Shown here: one piece after another, positions 35,148 through 44,704 of the stretch | How positions within the stretch are numbered: position 1 is the stretch's first letter | Layout: each line of letters begins with the position of its first letter | NCBI GenBank assembly: GCA_013215145.1 | Contig: JABSRP010000035.1 | Location: 1-64,000 of the forward strand | Length of the DNA stretch: 64,000 bases | Direction: 5' to 3' | DNA from: Pseudobacteriovorax sp. | GTDB taxonomy: Bacteria; Bdellovibrionota_B; Oligoflexia; Oligoflexales; Oligoflexaceae | Translations under genes and position numbers: made by a program | Notes under the pieces: model-generated | Databases searched by the model: none | Told to the model about the DNA's origin: nothing | The model's input: the letters and a program-made list of their open reading frames with translations, nothing else

Positions 35148-36755
35148 ATGAAGTGTACGCGAAACCATGTCCTAACAAGTTTTTTTAGCCTACTTGGTGC
35201 ATCGTCAATAGCTTTGGCGGCAGAACCACCCTTGGAAGTCGAGGTGTTGTTTACCGATCCGACTTGTCCAGCGCAGACCTTCGTGTCCTATCGGGACCCG
35301 AATATTGATGACACCTATCAACTTTATTTGGAAGACCAGTTAGCAGCTGAGGATGAGGTAAGATTTGACGATTTACCAGGGAGGATAGAGACGTTAGCTG
35401 ACGGTATCCCGACTCTTAACGGGGGACGCCGCCTGCAGATTCCAGCCGGCGTCTACTGTGACGCCAACGATAAAGAAGCCAGTATAAAGCCTGCAACTGA
35501 GAGTGCAGTTAGGGATCAAGATAGCCCCTACCTTCGGGTCATGCAGTGGCTAGAACAAACCCAACGGGACGAATCGGTATTTCTCACATCCATGTCCTTT
35601 AGTGACCGTGATGTAGCGACAGCTCTTTGCGATGGAGCCAAACGAGGCGTGAATACCAAGGTGTTTATCCAAGAGCCCCGCTCGGAAAACACGGCTTTTC
35701 GAACCATATCTTCATGCCTTTCAGAATCTGGTGACAATCTTATTGATTTAGTCATCTACCCACGATCAAAAAATCGATTGGCTCATATGAAAGCTATTGT
35801 CATCGAATCAGCTTCTACGAGGCAAGAAGAAGCCAGTGAGGTCAGAATTAGTTTTCAAAGTGCCAACATCTCCACTGGCCTGTGGGGTCATCAGGAAAAC
35901 TGGAATTTTGTTACCACACGAAGCGATCATTGGTTCGCTCAGGATCATTTCTGTCTACGCGACGAAATCACTCGGCCCCAAGTAGATGATCTTAATCTGT
36001 TCTACCGAGCTATGGCCAACTGTCGCGAACGCCTTGGGATTGAACCCAGACGCCAGCAAGATGACAATGTGCAGCTCTATTTTGTTCCTATCTCATCAAA
36101 TCGAGGCTTTCATGATAAACGCAGCCTGCGGCGGGATCTGGAAGAAGAGATTGCCCGGTCTAAGCATATCAAAATTGCAGCACATCATCTAACCGATCGC
36201 TGGTTGCTGGATACCTTAGCCGATAAACTACAGCTACCTGGGTTCACTTTGGATATCATCGTCGACGATGATATGTTTTGGACCTCGTTTACGCCACGTC
36301 ATAGTCCATTTATTGACGAAGGCAATAGACGCTATTTCAAACCTAGTGACTATAGCCGCAATTGCCAGTGGGGCAAAACGCGAGCAGAATCGGAAGACTG
36401 TTTTTCCTTTTTCAACCGCGGAGAATGGTTTGCTATTAATGAGAAGCTGATTTCTAATGGGGCAAATATCCGCTATTTCGAAGCAAATCATAGAAACTTT
36501 CTGCTGTTTCATCATAAATTCATAATTTTTGATTACCAGCAGCCGGTCAATGACAAGTTGGGCAGTGTTTTTACCGGTGCAGGAAATCTTTCCAAGTCGG
36601 GCTTTGATCGTAACTTTGAAAACTACTATCTTCTGAGGCTGCCGGAAGTCTATCAGGCTTTTACTAAGGGATATGCTAATCTTTTTAACTTGGCGGTAGA
36701 AGAAGGTGATCTACCCATAACTTGGGATTTTGAGACGGTTGATCAGGTCAATTGA
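35148..36755 (+). CDS. Secreted phospholipase D-like protein with two HKD motifs
   Basis: 535 residues with a signal peptide (1-24, ending LAA). Two PLD half-domains are present: the first HxK block is RLAHMKAIVIE (His213), the second LFHHKFIIFD (His455, Lys457) followed by FTGAGNLSKSGFDRNFENY, where the distal residues of the HKD motif lie. Cysteines at several surface positions suggest an oxidising periplasmic or extracellular location. PLD-family enzymes cleave phosphodiesters through a phospho-His intermediate; substrates range from phospholipids to DNA and are not predictable here. The ribosome site before the ATG is weak. Confidence 0.85.
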   Translation: MKCTRNHVLTSFFSLLGASSIALAAEPPLEVEVLFTDPTCPAQTFVSYRDPNIDDTYQLYLEDQLAAEDEVRFDDLPGRIETLADGIPTLNGGRRLQIPAGVYCDANDKEASIKPATESAVRDQDSPYLRVMQWLEQTQRDESVFLTSMSFSDRDVATALCDGAKRGVNTKVFIQEPRSENTAFRTISSCLSESGDNLIDLVIYPRSKNRLAHMKAIVIESASTRQEEASEVRISFQSANISTGLWGHQENWNFVTTRSDHWFAQDHFCLRDEITRPQVDDLNLFYRAMANCRERLGIEPRRQQDDNVQLYFVPISSNRGFHDKRSLRRDLEEEIARSKHIKIAAHHLTDRWLLDTLADKLQLPGFTLDIIVDDDMFWTSFTPRHSPFIDEGNRRYFKPSDYSRNCQWGKTRAESEDCFSFFNRGEWFAINEKLISNGANIRYFEANHRNFLLFHHKFIIFDYQQPVNDKLGSVFTGAGNLSKSGFDRNFENYYLLRLPEVYQAFTKGYANLFNLAVEEGDLPITWDFETVDQVN

Positions 36756-37049
36756 GCCTAGGCATAAGGTGTTTTCTACTGACAAAAAACGTAGGATCTT
36801 ATTGATAAGCTGTTTGTTACCAGCGCAGAAGTCACCGCAGAAATTATAAGGCCTTAAAGCTTGAAGAAGCAGACCACCGAGAGTTCTTGGTGGTTTGCAA
36901 AGGAACTTAGTCCCCCACAAGCTTTACATCCTGTTAGCTACCACTATTGTCTGAAATTATGAGTCGTTTCCTTTCCTTAAGGTAACTGTCTCAAGATAGC
37001 CCCTAATTGACCGACGTATGATCATCGAATATTGCGGAAGTCAAAGCCC

Positions 37050-38150
37050 ATGCTACTCGTCATTCTAGGACTATTACTTACTTTTACCCAGGTTCAAGCT
37101 GAGCCCATTTCGAGTCCGTCGATAAATCCCATTATCCTCACATCAGAGACCGATTGGCGATCCGATCGGATAGACGATTATATGGGCACGTTTTCTGACG
37201 AAAAAGCCGTGATCCAGGCCGAAACTTTGCTCAAAAACCATAGCTTGCAAAGCTTTCTTTTTGAAGGAAAGACGAACTTTGGCGTGAATAAAAAATGGCC
37301 TCATTGGGCCGTGTTCGCTATCGATAACCGCAGCGGGGCGCCCATGGTGCGGTACTTGGAGCAAGCCTACAGCGCGACAGATAGTATTTCTTTGTATCGA
37401 TTGGATCATGCACTTGGTATTCTCGATGAGGCTCACCTGGGAGATTTGTTGGCATCCGATGAGAGGCCGATCCCTTATCGCCACCCTGTCTTTCGCTTAG
37501 AACTAACGGAAGGCCTCAATTACTTCGCGGTTCGTATCGTGACGAGCTCTATCGTCAGGTTTGATTTAAATCTGCATCATCCGCAGGAGTTCGAGAATCA
37601 TAGAAGCTCTGATTTGCTTGCTCTTGGATTGCTCCTTGGCGGCATTGGCTTTATTGTCGTGTATAATCTGTTCCTTGCCATCTCTACAAAAAGCCGGTCT
37701 TATGCCTTGTATGTTGCCTATGCCTTTTCATACATGGTTTATTTATTGGGATTTCTGGGGTTGGTCCCCTATGTAATGTTTTCTGACCAAGCCAATAGCC
37801 CTTTAAGTAGCTGGGATCTATATCTCGTGATCGATTTGAATACGATTTGCTGTGTTTTGTTCACCAATGCGTTTCTGGATTTGAGGAAGCACTCAAAATT
37901 TTTCTACTGGTTGCTCAGCGCCATGGCTACGATTGCGGCTCTCAACTTTACGGCGAATCTTTTGTTTCTTCATGGTTCCGTCCCTGCCCTAAAATCGCTG
38001 TCAATAGGCAGTATTGTCCTAATGGGATACTTTTTGATCGGAGCCGGTACACGGATGATCTTCAAGGGTTATAAGCCTGCCTATTACTTTACCTTTGCGT
38101 GGGCCTGCCTTGTTGTTGGCAATACAATCGGAATGGCAGCCAATGTCTGA
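37050..38150 (+). CDS. 7TMR-DISM kinase, N-terminal piece (sensor), ended by in-frame TGA
   Basis: About 366 residues. I start at the ATG at 37050, with GGAAG upstream and a signal peptide MLLVILGLLLTFTQVQA; a TTG at 37032 has no ribosome site. A 7TMR-DISM extracellular domain (about 30-185) and six to seven membrane helices follow. The frame stops at TGA (38148-38150) after GNTIGMAANV. The same frame continues immediately with ALDPGFLSRWGQLIGVNLEM, the expected last membrane helix of this family, so the TGA is a nonsense lesion in one long gene (37050-39823). As it stands this piece is a sensor without a kinase. Confidence 0.75.
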   Translation: MLLVILGLLLTFTQVQAEPISSPSINPIILTSETDWRSDRIDDYMGTFSDEKAVIQAETLLKNHSLQSFLFEGKTNFGVNKKWPHWAVFAIDNRSGAPMVRYLEQAYSATDSISLYRLDHALGILDEAHLGDLLASDERPIPYRHPVFRLELTEGLNYFAVRIVTSSIVRFDLNLHHPQEFENHRSSDLLALGLLLGGIGFIVVYNLFLAISTKSRSYALYVAYAFSYMVYLLGFLGLVPYVMFSDQANSPLSSWDLYLVIDLNTICCVLFTNAFLDLRKHSKFFYWLLSAMATIAALNFTANLLFLHGSVPALKSLSIGSIVLMGYFLIGAGTRMIFKGYKPAYYFTFAWACLVVGNTIGMAANV

Positions 38151-38168
38151 GCTCTGGACCCCGGATTT

Positions 38169-39329
38169 TTGAGCCGCTGGGGGCAGCTCATCGGAGTCAA
38201 CTTAGAAATGCTATTCCTATCGTTTGCCCTGGGAGCAAGGATCAACCAGATTAAACTCGACAAACTCAAAGCTGAGAGTAAGTTGTTTGAAGAGGCCGAA
38301 GCAAAGAAGAAACTACAGGCTAAGTTGATCGAGAGCCAAAAAGAAAATATTGAAACCCTAGATGCCAAAGTCAAAAAAAAAACTAAGGCAATCCGAAATA
38401 TTCTGACCCATATCCCTCAAGGCATCTTTACCTTAGATGAAAACCTGAAAGTTGGTGATGAATACTCAGATCATCTGAGAGATATCCTTCATAAAAAGGA
38501 TATTGCTGGTATGACTCTTTCGGAGATGATGGATCATTACTTTCATCATAACCTTGATCAGGCCTCTCGCACGCTAACGGCGATAGAGTTCGCCATGAAT
38601 CAAAATAGAGAGCTGAATTGGGATGCTAATGCAGAGAATTTGATCAGAGAATTTTCGCTTCATGAGGAGGGGGGAGAAAAGGCTATCGAAGTGGATTGGT
38701 GGCCTATTGAGAATGAAGAGGAAGACATCGTTGAGGTTCTTGTGACCCTGCGTGATGTCACAGATTTGAAAAAACTTAAAGCCAAAGCTGAAAGTGATCA
38801 AATTGAGAAAGATATGCTACTTGAAATGCTTGCCAATGACTTAAGCAAAACACAGAAATTTTTAGATCGGACGACTAAACAATGGCAAAGAACTGGTGAA
38901 ATATTATCGGAGTTTGATAGCGACCCTAGTCGCGTTTATGAGGCTGTATTCAGGGTCTATCATACGATAAAAGGTAACGCCCGATCACTTTCCTTTAACC
39001 GATTGGCTGAAGCTGTCCATGAAGCCGAAGAAGTTTTGAAAGAGCTTTCTCGAAGCTATAGTGCTGATGGCCTGGCAGATTTACAAGGCAAAGATGAGGC
39101 CATTCGTTCCCTGATTCAATCCTATGCGAGTCTTTTTGATCAAAAATTTCAGAAGCTGATGCCTAGTGCTAGCGACCTTACAGGCCGTCTTTTTGAAGAA
39201 TTTTTCGAGAAGAACCTAACGTCTGTCCTTAGAAAGATCGCCGAAGAGGTAGGGAACCAGAACCTGCTGTGGAAATCTACAATCCCGATAGATTTCTTAT
39301 TTTACACGATGAGATTGAAGGGGTCGTAA
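38169..39329 (+). CDS. 7TMR-DISM kinase, middle piece (PAS-like and Hpt)
   Basis: Continuation of the kinase frame after the TGA. It holds the last membrane helix, a coiled coil (about 35-75 of the piece), a PAS-like region (RNILTHIPQGIFTLDENLKV) and an Hpt domain with the phospho-acceptor His in VYHTIKGNARSLSFNRLAEAV. It runs out of frame near 39260, where a single-base lesion moves the coding frame by one. The TTG at 38169 is only the first possible start, without a ribosome site, so this piece may not be translated. Domain order is the same as in the intact 888- and 913-residue kinases of this window. Confidence 0.7.
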   Translation: MSRWGQLIGVNLEMLFLSFALGARINQIKLDKLKAESKLFEEAEAKKKLQAKLIESQKENIETLDAKVKKKTKAIRNILTHIPQGIFTLDENLKVGDEYSDHLRDILHKKDIAGMTLSEMMDHYFHHNLDQASRTLTAIEFAMNQNRELNWDANAENLIREFSLHEEGGEKAIEVDWWPIENEEEDIVEVLVTLRDVTDLKKLKAKAESDQIEKDMLLEMLANDLSKTQKFLDRTTKQWQRTGEILSEFDSDPSRVYEAVFRVYHTIKGNARSLSFNRLAEAVHEAEEVLKELSRSYSADGLADLQGKDEAIRSLIQSYASLFDQKFQKLMPSASDLTGRLFEEFFEKNLTSVLRKIAEEVGNQNLLWKSTIPIDFLFYTMRLKGS

Positions 39330-39823
39330 CCGATGTACTTACCCATCTTATGCGAAATTCCATGGATCATGGTATTGAGACCACCTCCCAGCGAAAACGT
39401 TTAGGGAAAAAAGTCTGGGGTACTATCAGCATTAATATCTCTATAGATTCTGAGAAAAATGTGAGTATTGAATTCTATGATGATGGTATAGGTCTGAACC
39501 TGAGTAGGATCTTTGCAAAAGGCTTGGACAAGGAACTAGTCGACATGGCAATGACAAAGACCGAACTCCTGGAGCTAATCTTTAGACCTGGCTTTTCTAC
39601 CGCTGAAAAGACCACCATGATCTCGGGTCGAGGGGTTGGGATGGATGCCGTCAGACACTATGTCATGGGGCTGGGTGCGAGTTTCGAGATGATCCCTCAA
39701 ATAGAGGTTGACGAAACTATGCTGGAAAAGGTGAAAGCGCTGAAAGACGATGTCTATTTACCAGTTGTATTCCGATCTAGTGCTTCATTAAAAGACTTCA
39801 GTCAGATCAAAAACTCTGCCTAA
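39269..39823 (+). CDS. 7TMR-DISM kinase, C-terminal piece (CheA-like ATPase)
   Basis: 184 residues carrying a CheA-type HATPase: N box THLMRNSMDHGIE, YDDGIGL and SGRGVGMDAVRHYV. The frame is open upstream of the GTG at 39269 for a few codons (EPEPAVEIYNP), so the frameshift relative to the middle piece lies about 39245-39275. No CheW-like or receiver domain follows. Together with the two pieces upstream it makes a former 920-residue kinase of the same design as its paralogs. Alone it is a cytosolic ATPase domain without sensor or Hpt. Confidence 0.7.
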   Translation: MEIYNPDRFLILHDEIEGVVTDVLTHLMRNSMDHGIETTSQRKRLGKKVWGTISINISIDSEKNVSIEFYDDGIGLNLSRIFAKGLDKELVDMAMTKTELLELIFRPGFSTAEKTTMISGRGVGMDAVRHYVMGLGASFEMIPQIEVDETMLEKVKALKDDVYLPVVFRSSASLKDFSQIKNSA

Positions 39824-39835
39824 AAAATCTGATTC

Positions 39836-40033
39836 CTAAGAAACCTGATCTATCTGAGCTGTTGTATCTTTGGGGAGCATGATCCAATGATCGTTTGGGA
39901 TAATGATTTCAAATATAAGTTGGCAGCGTGAGTCATCACATGATGCCCCAAGTCGATTCAAAACCGTGATCAATACGCTTGCGATCGCAGACAATGCATC
40001 CTTAGAAAGGCCGTGACGCAAGGTAAGTATCAC
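39836..40033 (-). CDS. Small hypothetical ORF or remnant, 65 residues
   Basis: Unrecognised. The frame reads plausibly (DALSAIASVLITVLNRLGAS, then LIFEIIIPNDHWIMLPKD), suggesting coding origin, but the GTG start has no ribosome site. It may be a fragment of a larger lost gene between the broken kinase and the GSGD protein gene. Confidence 0.35.
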   Translation of the reverse strand: MILTLRHGLSKDALSAIASVLITVLNRLGASCDDSRCQLIFEIIIPNDHWIMLPKDTTAQIDQVS

Positions 40034-40069
40034 GGCCGGCTATGACGGTAACTTGTCGTTCCACTTAAT

Positions 40070-40783
40070 TTATTTGGATTTTGTGATGGTCAGGTCTCCA
40101 CTTCCCGCTTTCATGGATATCTCGAATGGAGCATCGGGATCGTTTGCAAAGGCACTTCTTAGGTCTCCACTGCCGGCGCGAAATGACGTTTTGATTTTGC
40201 TAGCTCCGGGCAGGCTGATATCTGCATCACCGCTTCCGGATTTTGTACTCAGCTGCCCAGATTTTGGTGCTGTCCTATAGCTTAAACTGATATCGCCACT
40301 ACCAGTTGAGACACGGCCTCCTTGGGTTAATCCCATTGCGGTGATTTCGCCGCTTCCGGTTTTGACATCAAACCCTTTAATCACAGACTTTATCGAAGCG
40401 TTTCCGCTTCCCAAACGTATTTCAAGGTCTCCTTCCGTATCGCCAATCATGACATCGCCGGAACCATTTTTCACAGTCACGTCGAGGGTTTTTGCTGTGT
40501 TGAGTGTGATGTCAAAGGAGCAGCGATTAGAGTTAGATGATGACGGTTTGACGTTTAGAGTATTGCCGGAGAGATCAATGTCCATCTTACAGTCTTTCTC
40601 TTTAGAACGATTGACCCAGGTGACCTTGGCCTCTTTTGTGGCATCACCTGTGATGTTGATATCTCCCGAGCCGTTACTAATATTAAGACTGCGGACTTTG
40701 TCAGCGGGAAAGGATTGGCTATTGGCAGATGCCAAGCTAGACATGCTAAAAACTGACACAATGGCTACGACGAAAGGTTTCAT
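40070..40783 (-). CDS. Secreted DUF4097-like beta-repeat protein
   Basis: 237 residues with a signal peptide (1-20). From residue 35 on, the chain repeats a beta-strand plus turn unit whose turn is GSGD or a close variant: NGSGDINI, NGSGDVMI, LGSGNASI, TGSGEITA, TGSGDISL, SGSGDADI, AGSGDLRS, AGSGDLTI. This is the pattern of DUF4097/putative adhesin proteins, expected to fold as a right-handed beta-helix or solenoid. Two cysteines (about 64 and 87) may form a disulfide. The Asp-rich turns lining one edge could bind calcium or a surface; that is inference. AGGGGA precedes the ATG. Confidence 0.8.
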   Translation of the reverse strand: MKPFVVAIVSVFSMSSLASANSQSFPADKVRSLNISNGSGDINITGDATKEAKVTWVNRSKEKDCKMDIDLSGNTLNVKPSSSNSNRCSFDITLNTAKTLDVTVKNGSGDVMIGDTEGDLEIRLGSGNASIKSVIKGFDVKTGSGEITAMGLTQGGRVSTGSGDISLSYRTAPKSGQLSTKSGSGDADISLPGASKIKTSFRAGSGDLRSAFANDPDAPFEISMKAGSGDLTITKSK

Positions 40784-40952
40784 AATATCCCCTAGATGGT
40801 TGTTACGGGGAGAACGCTAGCGGATTTTTTAGGGGTCTACAAGTCTTTAAAGACTAATAATGAATATTAACTGATTTTAACGGTTAGGATGTACGGTGCC
40901 TGATTGCGATTTAGCAAAAAGGCATGTGATTTTCACTAGTTTCGACCAAGGG

Positions 40953-42146
40953 CTAGAATCCACCCACAGAGAAAGCTGTCGGCTGATCGCAGGCGACCCC
41001 ACCCACAGGGACCTTTCCGTTACCAACGCGGCTATCATAGGTGATCTGGCAGCCTTGACCCCCCAAAAATATCGGATAGAAACCAAAGACTCCTTTGAGT
41101 ACTTGGGCTTTGACACGGGTGAGGTTACCTTGTTTGCGTACGGTGAAGTTATAGGCTTGCACATCGCGAACGCCTAGCAATCGCTTCAGATCGTTAACGT
41201 AGCGTTTCAGGAGTTGCTTGCGAGCTGGACGACCACCAGGAGAAACCTGCTTCCCTTGGGTGATGATATCGAATTCATCCAGAGGCATGGCGTTTTCGAT
41301 GTAAATTCTCATATGAGCGGCACTGCCGTTGCGCACCCAGCTATAGTTCTTGGTGGTATTGGCCGGGATCTCAAAGCTCACACTATTGCCCGAGCTGTTT
41401 TTCACGTAGCGCCAGCCGTTGATACTTTTGTCGTAAATCTGAAAGCCGACGGTTGGACCAATGTAACGAGGCGGCAATCCGATGCTCCCACCAGGATTTG
41501 GGTTTGACGAAGGCCTTCTATAGTTATGGTTGTTGTCGGCATTCTGAACACTTCTTGCACAGATTTTGCCGCGCCATTGGGTAGCCTGCGTGATGGTAGC
41601 GGCGTAGCGATAGCGTAGAGATTTCCAGTGACCGGAGTTATCGATGGTGGAGGGGAAAAACTCTTTCGGACGATTCTGCGGGGTAATGTTTAAGCGCCGA
41701 AACTTCCGGCCATCGTCGATAGCTCCGCCTGCAATTTGCTCTTGAAAACTTGTATCGTTGCAAGCACCTTTTTTATTGATCGTAGTACCGCCGTTGAGTT
41801 TTATGATGGGTTTTCGGGCCCACCCTCTGGGTCTTGGTGAATAGAGGCGGCCGCCCTTAAAAATATTGGGAATTGTGTCACCTGGCTGAGAGATAGCCCA
41901 GAATACCTGTACCGGTGTAGGAGTAATGCCCGAAAACTGATCGTAGATATAATCGAGGGAATCTCCCGTGGGGGATGACTCAAATATCAATATGTCGTTT
42001 GGCTGAACGCCGTCCTTCACAAAATCAAAACTGATCTCCCCATTGAGCGATGCCTGATGATCGCCAGCGGCATGCGCCTTCAGGCCCGCTTGCAGCAGTA
42101 ACAAGCAACAAACAAATCGCGAAAGTAAGGTCTTTTTGAATATCAT
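40953..42146 (-). CDS. Secreted protein of unknown family, 397 residues
   Basis: A signal peptide (MIFKKTLLSRFVCCLLLLQAGLKAHA) is clear and GAGG precedes the ATG. The mature protein is beta-rich with few charged helices and contains cysteines in four separated places (GACND, GKICAR, GQGCQI, GVACDQ) that suit disulfides outside the cytoplasm. A GGSIGLPP-containing proline/glycine segment divides it near residue 220. I do not recognise a domain. It stands alone, with terminators not evident. Confidence 0.6.
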   Translation of the reverse strand: MIFKKTLLSRFVCCLLLLQAGLKAHAAGDHQASLNGEISFDFVKDGVQPNDILIFESSPTGDSLDYIYDQFSGITPTPVQVFWAISQPGDTIPNIFKGGRLYSPRPRGWARKPIIKLNGGTTINKKGACNDTSFQEQIAGGAIDDGRKFRRLNITPQNRPKEFFPSTIDNSGHWKSLRYRYAATITQATQWRGKICARSVQNADNNHNYRRPSSNPNPGGSIGLPPRYIGPTVGFQIYDKSINGWRYVKNSSGNSVSFEIPANTTKNYSWVRNGSAAHMRIYIENAMPLDEFDIITQGKQVSPGGRPARKQLLKRYVNDLKRLLGVRDVQAYNFTVRKQGNLTRVKAQVLKGVFGFYPIFLGGQGCQITYDSRVGNGKVPVGGVACDQPTAFSVGGF

Positions 42147-42368
42147 CTTTAGCCTCGTTAATTTGAACTACATCATTCCGTCAGTCATGATAGTAGGTCG
42201 AATCTATCATCTTAGTCAGGTGAAATCACCTCTTGGCTGAGAAATTTGGTTACCATTTGTGACTGGTGTCTATATATCTGGAATTAATAAGAAATGCTGA
42301 TTTGTTTGCATGCTGCAGACAACACGTCCAAGGACTTAGCCTTGCCTAGACCTCGTTATGGGATGATT

Positions 42369-42572
42369 TTACTCGCAATCTTGTGAGACACCCTCGGTTA
42401 TGCCATGAGAGGCGAGTATCCTTTGGCTGTATTCTAGTTTTTCCTGGGCGCTGGTGAGAGTTTTTGACGACGCCTCCAGTGTTGAGCTCGATACTCGGAT
42501 GATAGATCGGCAAACCGCAAGGATCTCCTCAGGGCTTTGTAGGTGGAAAGATACTGGGTTGCGGCCTTTCAA
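42369..42572 (-). CDS. Small hypothetical protein, 67 residues
   Basis: Unrecognised. The sequence is amphipathic and helical (SPEEILAVCRSIIRVSSSTLEA, then LTSAQEKLEYSQRILASHGI), like a small coiled-coil protein. The TTG start has AAGG nine bases upstream, and the frame is open a little further with RYVILKGRN. It lies alone in a 720-base gap. The rest of that gap shows no feature I can support. Confidence 0.4.
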   Translation of the reverse strand: MKGRNPVSFHLQSPEEILAVCRSIIRVSSSTLEASSKTLTSAQEKLEYSQRILASHGITEGVSQDCE

Positions 42573-42865
42573 AATAACGTACCTTGTGATCTTCAGTCAT
42601 ACCAATTGCTAAATTTTTTTGACAAAAGGCTATTCGGCAAAACCTTAGGGAAAGTTTAGCTAATTCGTACTGGTTATTTTGGGGTATTAAAATTTGCTAC
42701 TGACCAGTGTCAGGATTTAGGCTTCTCGTAAATTCGGTAGAGGGTGTCATTATACCGTTTTGGGGGGCGACCGGATTCGATGATTCTTTCGTTGGGCCAC
42801 TTCAGAATGCCTTAACAATGCCGATTCGAAAACACGCTAATCTTTCAGCCGATGGAGCCAAAAAG

Positions 42866-44464
42866 ATGAATACGATAAGGGCTTGCTTATTGGGTTTGTT
42901 GATCCTCTCCTGTACCACTCCCCAGGATTCTTGGAAGAAAAGTCACCAATTCACTGTTTTCGGTGGAGGGTACTCTAAACTGCAGGTAGCTCAAACACTC
43001 AATAAGAATCTCAGGCCGTTCCAGGACTGCTATCGCGATTCGGTACTTCGTGCGGGGTTTATCATACCAAACCTTATTGTGGTGGGTTTTTTAATCGATG
43101 CAAATCAAGTCATTCAAGAGGTCAAAGTGCTAAAGGCAGAAAAAGCCGATGAGTCCGCCTTGACCTGCTATAATAATGTGATTCAAAATCTCCAGTTTCC
43201 GAAGCCGTCGGTTAACAGAGATACGCGGGTTGTGGCGCCGATGCATGTTTTCGACAGCTATCGATCCGTGAGCTTGGGAGTGGATGGAGAGCTCTATGTT
43301 CAAAACGGAGGATCACCCAAATTAGCTCGTCAAAAAAGTCTGGCGAAGTGCCGAGAAAAAACTTTCCGGTTCGAAGCTGGAAACTCCTGCCGAAACTTGC
43401 TCGATCTCGAACCATTGGAGTGTGCGGTCATTTCAAAAGCGGCCTCTGACTATTTGATATCACGGGATCAAAGCCTTTTTGCAGCCATGGCGAAAGCTCG
43501 GAAAAAGTGTCAAAGCGGAGTTTGTGAGCATGAGTCTGTTTTTTGTAATCGAAGTTTAGGAAGCCCAAGAAAAAATCTAGAATCCTTCATCGATAACGGT
43601 ATACGGAGTCGACAATCTGAATTTGCCAGGTGCATAGAATCCGTGTGGTCAGGAAAATCCTCCAGGAATCCTCTAGTATTCTTAAACTTTGATATTAAAA
43701 GTAAAACAAGTCGAATAAATAATATCGAAATTCAATCGGATACTTCACTTAGCCCTAGCGAAACGGACTGTCTAAAATCAGTAGCGAAAACAGTTGGCTT
43801 TGCCGGTGTCTATTCCCTGGAGTCTGCGAGTTTTAGTTATCCCTTACTAATTTCCCCATCGTTTGTTTCAGTGGCATTTAATACTCAGTCGAAAATCGTT
43901 TACGAGGTCTCTGGAATGATCAGTAAGCCAACCGCGAAAAAGGCTGCTATGAAACGATGCTCGGGTGGAAATCAAGATATTACATGCGATTCCTTGGCAA
44001 CTCTGGAAAAAGATGAGTGCCTTTTGGTAGCAAGAGGCAAGGATTTGGGGGTCTTGTCGGAAAAAGGAAACCGTAGGACTAAGATTGATTCGCTGATGGA
44101 TCGATGTTTGGCAAAAGATAAAAGCTGTAAATTTCTTATGAAGACTTGTGCCAATCAATATCATGGTCTGGCCATGCGCGTTGTCCAGAATGTGATTCGA
44201 CAAAATCTAATTAAGTTGAGGCATTGTTATGAGACGTTATTAAAAAAGAATCCCAAAGCCCGTGGCCGGTTGTTAACAAATTTCCGAATTGGTGCTACTG
44301 GAACTGTTGAAAATGTCAACTTTCGAGCAATTTCTGATGGTGCTAAGCCATTCACCAAATTTCAAGGTTGTGTAAAGGATACAGTCGCTGCCATGGAGTT
44401 TCCTCCCCCCATCGGAGGCAGATTTGTTGATATCAATTATCCCTTCGTTTTTAATCCACTGTAA
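42866..44464 (+). CDS. Lipoprotein with three AgmX/PglI C-terminal-like domains
   Basis: 532 residues from the ATG at 42866, which has GGAG eight bases upstream and begins a lipoprotein signal, MNTIRACLLGLLILSC; the frame upstream of it lacks a signal or ribosome site. Three diverged copies of the AgmX/PglI_C module are visible. Copy 1 has NKNLRPFQDCYRDSV to LQFPKP, copy 2 has FARCIESVW to DCLKSVAKTVGF, and copy 3 has NLIKLRHCYETLLKKNP to GGRFVDINYPFVF. Copy 3 is closest to the family. The module is common in myxobacterial and related envelope or motility proteins (AgmX, PglI). Between modules are Cys-rich helical spacers. Exact role unknown; probably an outer-membrane scaffold. Confidence 0.72.
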   Translation: MNTIRACLLGLLILSCTTPQDSWKKSHQFTVFGGGYSKLQVAQTLNKNLRPFQDCYRDSVLRAGFIIPNLIVVGFLIDANQVIQEVKVLKAEKADESALTCYNNVIQNLQFPKPSVNRDTRVVAPMHVFDSYRSVSLGVDGELYVQNGGSPKLARQKSLAKCREKTFRFEAGNSCRNLLDLEPLECAVISKAASDYLISRDQSLFAAMAKARKKCQSGVCEHESVFCNRSLGSPRKNLESFIDNGIRSRQSEFARCIESVWSGKSSRNPLVFLNFDIKSKTSRINNIEIQSDTSLSPSETDCLKSVAKTVGFAGVYSLESASFSYPLLISPSFVSVAFNTQSKIVYEVSGMISKPTAKKAAMKRCSGGNQDITCDSLATLEKDECLLVARGKDLGVLSEKGNRRTKIDSLMDRCLAKDKSCKFLMKTCANQYHGLAMRVVQNVIRQNLIKLRHCYETLLKKNPKARGRLLTNFRIGATGTVENVNFRAISDGAKPFTKFQGCVKDTVAAMEFPPPIGGRFVDINYPFVFNPL

Positions 44465-44704
44465 ATAATGATCTAAATCTTCTTTGTGATTGGTCAGGTA
44501 TGATGAATTGTTACCTGACTGTTCAATATTGCCGTTGGATGTCCTAATAAACGACATAAATATTGATACGTTGCATTATAATGAATTCCAATCGCACCCT
44601 GGATAGGCTCAGTTTTTATTCTTTTTATCGCAACCAAAGTCCTGATCTGTCGTCTAGTCTATAGGTAATCTACCTAACCGTGATTTTATACCTGGAGTAG
44701 ACCT

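Noticed and set aside
38148..38150. TGA in the kinase read as a recoded sense codon (selenocysteine or alternative code)
   Set aside because: Other genes here, such as the 888-residue kinase and the ABC ATPase, end at TGA. I see no SECIS-like structure, and the same gene has a second lesion.
40341..40820. 159-residue ORF antisense to the GSGD-repeat gene
   Set aside because: It is a by-product of the repetitive GSGD codons on the other strand and has no ribosome site.
42707..42865. N-terminal extension of the triple-PglI_C protein
   Set aside because: It would bury a good lipoprotein signal that starts at 42866 with its own ribosome site.
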